Origin: Candidatus Delongbacteria bacterium
GTDB lineage: Bacteria > Bacteroidota > Bacteroidia > Bacteroidales > ML635J-15
DNA: 21,117 nt
NCBI GenBank assembly: GCA_027858215.1
Contig: JAQIDD010000323.1
Coordinates: 1-21,117, forward strand
Direction of reading: 5' to 3'
Below are positions 15,539-21,117 of the stretch, one piece after another (the stretch's first letter is position 1; every line of letters begins with the position of its first letter). The notes beneath the pieces were generated by a model, which had not been told where the DNA came from, searched no databases, and saw only the letters and a list, made by a program, of their open reading frames with translations. The position numbers and the translations under genes were made by a program.

Positions 15539-15574
15539 ATCTCACAATCTCCCCATCACACCATCACAATCACC
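15539..15574. repeat. TCAC-type intergenic repeat, copy 3 (longest)
   Basis: This stretch fills the gap between two convergent genes and overlaps the stop of the methyltransferase gene at 15570-15572. It contains CTCACAATC, CCATCACA and CCATCACAATCACC in tandem. Positions 15544-15559 match 165-180 at 15 of 16 bases. No stem-loop with a T-run is visible, so it does not look like an ordinary intrinsic terminator. Confidence 0.45.
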
Positions 15575-16331
15575 TTCTGAATTCCGAGCAAAAAATACCT
15601 GCAGATACAGAAATATTCAAGGAATCCGGAGCTGTACCTTCTCGCGGATAGCCGGGAACACTAATTTTTTCATCACATAAAGGTTCTAATGCTTGCGAAA
15701 TACCCCGGCCTTCATTACCCATCAACAATAAGCCTTTATTCTTAAGTTTTTTATCATAAATCGAATCTCCATCCATATATGTTCCATACACCGTATAATT
15801 GTCAGTTGATGCACGGATTTTTTGTACTTGTAGTGCCAGATCAACATAATGCACCCGCACACGAAACAGCGACCCCATGCTGGCCTGCACTACTTTTGGA
15901 TTGGTTACATCTACAGTATCTACAGAACACAACACATCTGAAATACCAAACCAATCTGCTATGCGAATTATCGTACCGAGGTTTCCGGGATCCTGTATGC
16001 AATCAAGCCCTATTGACAATATGGTTTTTAACCAGTCAACATTTAACTCCGGTTCATAATAGGGCATTACAGCAATTACATCTGCTGGATTTTTCTGACT
16101 GCTTATTTTGGCTAACTGTTTTTCACTGGCTATCTCAATTCCTTTGTATGTTTCCCATTCAGGATGTTTTTTCAACAATTGCTCATTAGCAATAATATAG
16201 TCAGGCTGATTTCCGGTTTTCAAGGCTTCATGAACAATTTTTTCTCCCTGAATAAAGTATTGTTTATGCAACAACCTGAATTTTTTCTGTTGAAGCGAAC
16301 GAAATTGCTTAATTTTTGCATGTGTTAACAT
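15570..16331 (-). CDS. TrmH/SpoU-family (SPOUT) RNA 2'-O-methyltransferase
   Basis: The 253-residue protein has an N-terminal substrate-binding region (about 1-90, with FIQGEKIVHEAL) and a C-terminal SPOUT knot. Motif 1 is DPGNLGTIIRIADWFG (114-129), with Asn117 and Arg123. Motif 2 is LLLMGNEGRGIS (201-212). Motif 3 ends in SLNISVSAGIFCSEFRR (237-253). Such enzymes use S-adenosylmethionine to methylate a ribose 2'-OH in rRNA or tRNA. The target cannot be assigned: RlmB-like 23S rRNA activity or a tRNA is possible. Motif 3 seems to carry a few extra residues (GYPREGTAPD) before SLN. The gene is divergent from tamL with only 71 bases between starts and convergent with the ABC-F gene. Confidence 0.88.
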   Translation of the reverse strand: MLTHAKIKQFRSLQQKKFRLLHKQYFIQGEKIVHEALKTGNQPDYIIANEQLLKKHPEWETYKGIEIASEKQLAKISSQKNPADVIAVMPYYEPELNVDWLKTILSIGLDCIQDPGNLGTIIRIADWFGISDVLCSVDTVDVTNPKVVQASMGSLFRVRVHYVDLALQVQKIRASTDNYTVYGTYMDGDSIYDKKLKNKGLLLMGNEGRGISQALEPLCDEKISVPGYPREGTAPDSLNISVSAGIFCSEFRR

Positions 16332-16358
16332 GTTACAATAGAATATTTATCAATAATT

Positions 16359-16366
16359 CAAACTTA
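16359..16366 (-). promoter_or_regulatory. -7 element for the SPOUT methyltransferase gene
   Basis: On the - strand this reads TAAGTTTG (TAnnTTTG). A TTTA sits 18 bases upstream (16388-16385 on the - strand) in place of TTTG. The predicted start near 16353 leaves a leader of about 22 bases before the ATG at 16331. Confidence 0.4.
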
Positions 16367-16371
16367 ATCTT

Positions 16372-16379
16372 TATTTTTG
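16372..16379 (+). promoter_or_regulatory. tamL: -7 element for tamL
   Basis: TATTTTTG matches TAnnTTTG. The predicted start is near 16386, about 17 bases before the TTG start of tamL. No good TTTG is seen upstream at the right distance. Its core lies only 5 bases from the -7 element of the divergent gene, so the two promoters would compete for polymerase. Confidence 0.4.
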
Positions 16380-16402
16380 ATTGCTAAATGTAAAACATTA
16401 TT

Positions 16403-18763
16403 TTGAATATCGACATAAAACATACAGGCAAATATTTCAATACCCTTGTGGTATTGTTTGTTGTTGTATTGATCGTTTCATGCCGTTCCACCAAGCTGGT
16501 CCCGGAAGATGAATACCTGCTCAACAAACTGGAAATTAAATGCGATAACCCTAATTTTAATGAAGGCGACCTGATGCCTTCCATCAAACAAAGGCCAAAC
16601 CGTAAAACCCTCGGATTATTTCGCTTTCATCTTGGTGTTTATAACCTTACACATTCAAAAGACAGTACAAAAGCTGATTCTACATGGATTAGAAGAATGG
16701 GAAAAATTGTCGGGGAACCTCCTGAAATTTACCACCCCTCTTTACGGTATAAAAGCAAGAAAAATATTGTTAATTTTCTTGAACACAGGGGATATTACAA
16801 TGCTTCTGTTGAAGACACCCTGATTCCCGATGAAAAAAATCCTCAAAAAGCAAAACTGGTATTCAATGTCAACACAGGGAAACCATATTACATCAGAAAC
16901 TTTACGTACAGTATTACCGACCCATTTATTAAAGATGTTGTACTGGAGGACACTTCAAAATCCCGTGTAAAAGAAGGCATGATTTTCGATTCGGAAAATT
17001 TGATGAAAGAAATGGAGCGCATCACAGGCCTCATGAAAAATCATGGTTATTATTATTTTTCCGAAGATAATATCCATTATTATGCAGATACTACGGAAAC
17101 GCCTTATAAAGTTGATTTAACAATAACCATTAAAAAATCTTTTGAAGCCGAACGGTATTTCCTTGACGAAATTTTTACACCTCAAAAAATCAAAAAAGTG
17201 TATTTTTACATTAATTTCGACAGGGGAGCCTATGCAGTGAATAAAGAGCAGTACATCGAACAGCTCGACACAGTAAAAGTGGATGAATTTTATTTCCTCA
17301 TAGATGGAGAAATGAAATTGAAGCCTGAAGTCATCCTCAACGAAAATTACATTAACCCCGGGGAATTATATCAACGCGAAAATGTGACGCTCACCCAGAA
17401 AAACCTGGCTGCATTAAAACAATTTAAACTGATCAACATCATATTTAAAGAAAACAAAGAAAAAGAAAAGAGTGTATGGAACGCCGAAAACCCATGGCTT
17501 GACGCCCACATTTACCTCAGTCCTTCCCTGCGGCAATCTTACTCCGTTGAAGCTGAAGGCACAAATTCAAGCGGAAATTACGGGCTGGCAGGAGTGCTGA
17601 CATACAACAACCGAAACCTGTTGCATGGAGCAGAAATTTTCAGCACGAAACTTACCGGCTCATTACAATCAATGATTAGTTCTGAACAAGAAGAAAGGTT
17701 CCTTAATACGTTTGAATACGGGGCTCAATTTACATTGGATGTACCAAAATTCATGATCCCATGGCAAACTGAACGCTTCGTAAAACAATACAATCCGACA
17801 ACCAATTTTAGTTTATCATTCAATCACCAAAACAGACCGGACTATACAAGGTCTCTGGGGAACACCAGCTTTGGATATTCATGGCATAGTAAAAACGATT
17901 ATTACACCCATAGCCTGAATCCGATTGAATATTATACAGTTAAAATTTTTGATTTCGACCAGGTTTTTATGCAGCAAATTGATTCTCTGTACATTAAATA
18001 CAGTTTCCAGGATCAGTTAATTACAGCCTCCAGTTATAACATGAGTTTTAACAATCAGAACATCAAAAAGAGCCGAAACCACTGGTTAATATGGACGAAT
18101 CTGGAAACATCAGGAAATCTGTTCAGGGCATTTGCTCCCACCCTGAACCTGCCAATAAATGAAGAAAACGCTTACAGTATTTTTGATCTGCAATTTGCCC
18201 AATACATAAAAGGCGATATTGATGCCAGGTTTTATCAGGAAATAAACAGATCTAACAACTTGGTTTACAGAGTTTCTATGGGAGCAGGCATTCCTTATGG
18301 TAATTCAACACAAGGACTGCCCTTTGTAAAAAAATATTACATCGGCGGCGCCAATGACATCCGTGCCTGGCAGGTTCGTACGCTTGGCCCGGGCTCATAT
18401 AATGGTGGAGCATTGTACAATCAGATAGCTGATATGAAATTACTGCTTAATTTTGAATACAGGTTCGACCTGATTGCCTTCATTGAAGGAGCTCTTTTCC
18501 TTGATGCAGGTAACATATGGGCATTAGACCCTTCTGATAACAGAGAAGGCGCCATGTTTCATCCTGCAACGTTTTATAAAGAAATTGCACTCGGAACTGG
18601 GCTCGGCTTACGTTTTGATTTTTCTTTTTTCATCCTTCGTTTTGATTTCGGAGTTCCGCTTTACGACCCTGCTTTCCCCCTTAATGAAAGATGGCTTGGA
18701 ACGTTCCGGGAGTTTCAAATCAATGATTTTACCCTTAATTTCGGCATCGGATATCCGTTCTAA
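16403..18763 (+). CDS. tamL: TamL, lipoprotein Omp85-family outer-membrane assembly protein (TamA homologue)
   Basis: This 786-residue protein begins with a lipoprotein signal (hydrophobic LVVLFVVVLIVSC, lipobox IVSC, lipidated Cys27). POTRA-like periplasmic repeats follow (about 120-350), with HRGYYNASVEDTL and LMKNHGYYYFSED segments. The C-terminal half is an Omp85 16-strand-type barrel with GGANDIRAWQVRTLGPGS (648-665) and ALFLDAGNIWAL, ending in FGIGYPF. A lipid-anchored TamA relative is characteristic of Bacteroidota, where it works with a TamB protein to deliver outer-membrane proteins or lipids. No tamB follows in this window. The start is a TTG at 16403: an ATG at 16388 is followed at once by a stop, and the next in-frame ATG is at residue 58, past the signal peptide. 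The usual RGF/RGY loop motif is RAW (654-656). Confidence 0.88.
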   Translation: MNIDIKHTGKYFNTLVVLFVVVLIVSCRSTKLVPEDEYLLNKLEIKCDNPNFNEGDLMPSIKQRPNRKTLGLFRFHLGVYNLTHSKDSTKADSTWIRRMGKIVGEPPEIYHPSLRYKSKKNIVNFLEHRGYYNASVEDTLIPDEKNPQKAKLVFNVNTGKPYYIRNFTYSITDPFIKDVVLEDTSKSRVKEGMIFDSENLMKEMERITGLMKNHGYYYFSEDNIHYYADTTETPYKVDLTITIKKSFEAERYFLDEIFTPQKIKKVYFYINFDRGAYAVNKEQYIEQLDTVKVDEFYFLIDGEMKLKPEVILNENYINPGELYQRENVTLTQKNLAALKQFKLINIIFKENKEKEKSVWNAENPWLDAHIYLSPSLRQSYSVEAEGTNSSGNYGLAGVLTYNNRNLLHGAEIFSTKLTGSLQSMISSEQEERFLNTFEYGAQFTLDVPKFMIPWQTERFVKQYNPTTNFSLSFNHQNRPDYTRSLGNTSFGYSWHSKNDYYTHSLNPIEYYTVKIFDFDQVFMQQIDSLYIKYSFQDQLITASSYNMSFNNQNIKKSRNHWLIWTNLETSGNLFRAFAPTLNLPINEENAYSIFDLQFAQYIKGDIDARFYQEINRSNNLVYRVSMGAGIPYGNSTQGLPFVKKYYIGGANDIRAWQVRTLGPGSYNGGALYNQIADMKLLLNFEYRFDLIAFIEGALFLDAGNIWALDPSDNREGAMFHPATFYKEIALGTGLGLRFDFSFFILRFDFGVPLYDPAFPLNERWLGTFREFQINDFTLNFGIGYPF

Positions 18764-18791
18764 GGTTGTTATCCACAAAAGTAACGACAAA

Positions 18792-18810
18792 GTTGAGGAA
18801 CTTACTCAAC
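18792..18810. terminator. Small stem-loop between convergent tamL and FAD gene
   Basis: GTTGAG (18792-18797) and CTCAAC (18805-18810) form a 6-bp stem with a 7-base loop, midway in the 56-base gap between the two stops. On the - strand it is followed by TTTGTCG, a poor T-run. It may be a weak bidirectional terminator. Confidence 0.3.
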
Positions 18811-18819
18811 CCTATTGCA

Positions 18820-20382
18820 TCAAAAAGTAACACGATCAGCAACCACCAAACCATCAACAGCCGATGACACAATTCCTCCCGAATAACCTGCACCTTCACC
18901 GGCGGGATACATGCCTTTAAAACCAATGTACTCCATGCTTTCTTTGTCACGGGGAATGCGCACCGGGGATGACGTGCGTGTCTCAACACCGACAACAATG
19001 GCTTCATTTGTCAAAAAACCCCTCAACAAACCATTGGCTCTTTTCACTCCCTTTCTAAGGGCATCAGAAATAAAATCCGGCAACCAAAAATGCAAAGGTG
19101 AAGAAACAAGTCCCGGGCTGTATGAACTTTCCGGAAGATCGGAGGACAATCGCCCTGATGTAAAATCAGACAACCGCTGTGCCGGAGCATATAAACCATT
19201 ACCTCCATTTAAAAATGCCTGCTTTTCTATTATTTCCTGCAAATGCATTCCCGATAATACATTGTCATCATTTAATGCACGACACGCTTCTTCATTTGAT
19301 ACTCCGGTAACAAACCCGGAATTTGCCCATCTTAAATTACGTTTGGAATTTGACATGCCATTTACCACAATTGCATTCTCTTCTGTTGATGCAGGGACAA
19401 TACTACCCCCGGGACACATGCAAAAAGAATATACCCCCCGGCCTCCCGTTTGTACGGCAAAATTGTATTCGGCAGGCGGAAGACCTGGATTGTGCCGGTC
19501 TTTACCATATTGTATGCTGTTGATAAGTTCCTGGGGATGCTCAACACGAACACCAACAGCAAATGACTTGGCTTCCAATGGGTATGAATTAACATCAAAC
19601 CACGAATACATTTCCCTGGCTGAATGACCACTGGCCAAAATAAGTTTTTTGCCGGTAATAAAATCCCCATTCTGAAGTATGACACCGGAAAATTTGTCAC
19701 TAGAAATGCGAAAACCCGTTACACGTGAATTATAATGTATCTCACCGCCTGCATCCAATATAGCGTTACGGATATTCTTGATGATATGAGGTAATTTATC
19801 TGTCCCTATGTGAGGACGTGTATTTTGTAAAATATCAACAGACGCACCATATTGATGCAATACGTTAAGAACATAGTTCCTGTCTCCCCGTTTCTTGGAA
19901 CGTGTAAATAATTTGCCATCAGAATATGTACCGGCTCCGCCTTCTCCATATGCATAATTTGAATCGGGATTCACACCTGCATTTCTATGTAACGCAACAA
20001 TGTCTTTTTTTCGATCTTCAACCGCTTTTCCCCGCTCAAAAATTACAGGTTTAAACCCCCGCTCTATTAATCGCAATGATGCAAACATGCCCGCCGGACC
20101 AAAACCAACAACAAAAACTTCAGGGGCATTTTCTACGTTTTGTGGTTTGAATGATTGGTATGTTTGACCGGGTAATTTATGCCTTAAACTGTATTCCAGT
20201 TTTACATTGTATAATACGTAATCTCCACGGGCATCAATCGAATATTTCAGAATTCTGAAATCTGCAATTTTATTGGGATCAATGTGGAGTTTGTTTCCAA
20301 GTATGCGTCGAAGCCATTCCGGTCGTTGAAAATCCTCCGGACGGCATTTTATACTAATTTGCTTAACCATTTTGCCTTCCAT
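18820..20382 (-). CDS. FAD-dependent dehydrogenase of the COG2509 type
   Basis: This 520-residue protein opens with a small alpha/beta domain (1-80, RPEDFQRPEWLRRIL ... DFRILKYSIDARG), then a Rossmann FAD-binding motif VVGFGPAGMFASLRLIERG (91-109) followed by FERG (116-118 region). GEGGAGTYSDGKLFTR and the C-terminal GMYPAGEGAGYSGGIVSSAVDGL complete the FAD site. The family is widespread in bacteria, is called NAD(FAD)-utilising dehydrogenase by homology, and has no agreed substrate. It is probably soluble, with no signal or membrane helix. Met5 (ATG at 20370) is an alternative start giving MVKQISIKC. It follows the porT-like gene on the same strand by 58 bases, so it may be read from the same transcript. 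I saw no strong promoter in that gap. Confidence 0.82.
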   Translation of the reverse strand: MEGKMVKQISIKCRPEDFQRPEWLRRILGNKLHIDPNKIADFRILKYSIDARGDYVLYNVKLEYSLRHKLPGQTYQSFKPQNVENAPEVFVVGFGPAGMFASLRLIERGFKPVIFERGKAVEDRKKDIVALHRNAGVNPDSNYAYGEGGAGTYSDGKLFTRSKKRGDRNYVLNVLHQYGASVDILQNTRPHIGTDKLPHIIKNIRNAILDAGGEIHYNSRVTGFRISSDKFSGVILQNGDFITGKKLILASGHSAREMYSWFDVNSYPLEAKSFAVGVRVEHPQELINSIQYGKDRHNPGLPPAEYNFAVQTGGRGVYSFCMCPGGSIVPASTEENAIVVNGMSNSKRNLRWANSGFVTGVSNEEACRALNDDNVLSGMHLQEIIEKQAFLNGGNGLYAPAQRLSDFTSGRLSSDLPESSYSPGLVSSPLHFWLPDFISDALRKGVKRANGLLRGFLTNEAIVVGVETRTSSPVRIPRDKESMEYIGFKGMYPAGEGAGYSGGIVSSAVDGLVVADRVTF

Positions 20383-20440
20383 TATCTAACATCAATTATT
20401 CTACCCCCAAATACTATACTTCAACCCTGATTCCTACTCA

Positions 20441-21117
20441 TCACTCCATGAACCAACTTATCTTATCAATCTTACCTCCTTCGAAATGAAACGAAATAAT
20501 CAGCATTTTTGAATTGAGTTTTTCAAAATAGGTTGAATATTCTGTATTGTCATAATTAACGGCATTCAAAGCCCCAAAAGAACCTTTTACTTCTACAGCA
20601 AACATAAAATATTCCAAAAAGAAATCAACACCCAAACCAATTTCATAATAAGCATCCATGGGATTTAACTTAATCTTAGGGCTGTCTTCAGGATCAATTT
20701 TCTTCTGCGCAGCAAGATCATAACGAATGCTACCCCCGCCTATCAGATAAGGTCTGAAATTATTATAACGTTCCGATCTGTATTTAAATAACATGGGAAA
20801 ATCTAAAAACGTGGATTCTATGCGCATAACATGTTTCTTGAAAACACCGTTTTCCAGCAATTTGTATTCCAGATCACGCTGTCCGAAATTTAACCCGGGA
20901 TTAAAACGGAAATCCAAATATTGTGTTAAACGCAGGTTAGCTATCATATTAATATTGAATCCAACATAAGACCGGTTTTCCACAGCATATACCGTATCAA
21001 AAGTATAAAACTCAGCAGAGGGCTTAAGCGTAAAATCCATGAGATTCAAGCCCAGACTATAACCAAAATGTGCAGGCTGGTTATCCAGCTTTGGAAGATT
21101 CCGTGGTAACTGGCGTT
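20441..21117 (-). CDS. porT: PorT-like type IX secretion outer-membrane protein, 5' end outside the window
   Basis: The frame is open from the stop at 20441 to the right edge, giving 224 residues so far. At 21047-21049 the codon is TTG and is not the start. Upstream in frame the protein continues as RQLPRNLPKLDNQPAHFGYS, then LGLNLMDFTLKPSAEF. NLP ... HFG(Y/F) ... LG ... MDF is the pattern I know from the start of the mature PorT barrel. The following alternating hydrophobic strands (YVGFNINMIANLRL, YLDFRFNPGLNF, FRPYLIGGGSIRYDL) fit an eight-strand outer-membrane beta barrel. PorT (SprT in gliding flavobacteria) is needed for type IX secretion, which exports proteins with a C-terminal sorting domain. 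The signal peptide should lie just beyond the window. A generic PorT-family barrel with another role is the alternative. Confidence 0.75.
   Translation of the reverse strand, partial: RQLPRNLPKLDNQPAHFGYSLGLNLMDFTLKPSAEFYTFDTVYAVENRSYVGFNINMIANLRLTQYLDFRFNPGLNFGQRDLEYKLLENGVFKKHVMRIESTFLDFPMLFKYRSERYNNFRPYLIGGGSIRYDLAAQKKIDPEDSPKIKLNPMDAYYEIGLGVDFFLEYFMFAVEVKGSFGALNAVNYDNTEYSTYFEKLNSKMLIISFHFEGGKIDKISWFME

Noticed and set aside
18911..19627. Long open frame (238 codons) on the + strand
   Set aside because: It is fully antisense to the FAD dehydrogenase gene, whose motifs are clear, and its translation shows no recognisable domain.
21047..21049. TTG as the start of the right-edge gene
   Set aside because: The frame stays open upstream to the edge and codes for PorT-like residues, so the TTG is internal.
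1..21117. CRISPR arrays, insertion sequences, tRNA or rRNA genes, phage parts
   Set aside because: No regular direct repeats with spacers, transposase-like frame, terminal inverted repeats or RNA gene sequence was seen on either strand by eye.

Overview
The window reads as an AT-rich chromosomal segment of a Bacteroidota bacterium, probably Bacteroidales or a relative. Four things point there: a TonB-dependent receptor with an N-terminal carboxypeptidase-regulatory-like domain, a lipoprotein form of TamA (TamL), a PorT-like type IX secretion protein, and promoters of the Bacteroidota form (TTTG-N19-TAnnTTTG) in place of the usual -35/-10 pair. No mobile element, CRISPR array, tRNA or rRNA was seen. 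Genes are tightly packed, and the longest gap (5511-5759) is about 250 bases.

Layout. A cut-off reading frame ends at 149 on the + strand. Facing it on the - strand is a two-gene unit (2773 down to 184). Its first gene is an alpha-oxoamine synthase and its second a threonine-synthase-like PLP enzyme; together they look like the first two enzymes of sulfonolipid (capnine) synthesis. The unit has a near-perfect Bacteroidota promoter with a perfect 16-bp palindrome upstream. Next on the - strand are trmD and a Uup-type ABC-F gene, which overlap. Divergent from these, 5760-15531 on the + strand is one compact run: a five-repeat DUF349 protein, a TonB-dependent receptor, pyrG, yidC and a second ABC-F ATPase, with junctions between an 8-base overlap and a 12-base gap. 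A SPOUT RNA methyltransferase (15570-16331, -) is divergent from tamL (16403-18763, +). The right end holds, on the - strand, an FAD-dependent dehydrogenase of the COG2509 type and a porT-like gene cut by the window edge.

Themes. Much of the window serves the cell envelope: sulfonolipid synthesis, inner-membrane insertion (YidC), outer-membrane transport (TonB receptor), outer-membrane assembly or export (TamL), and type IX secretion (PorT). The rest is translation (TrmD, two ABC-F ATPases, the SPOUT methyltransferase) and CTP synthesis. The most interesting part is the left-end PLP enzyme pair, which routine annotation would probably call threonine synthase plus serine palmitoyltransferase or a glycine C-acetyltransferase-like enzyme. 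A related TCACA/ATCAC sequence sits at the 3' ends of genes at three places and may be a dispersed intergenic repeat.
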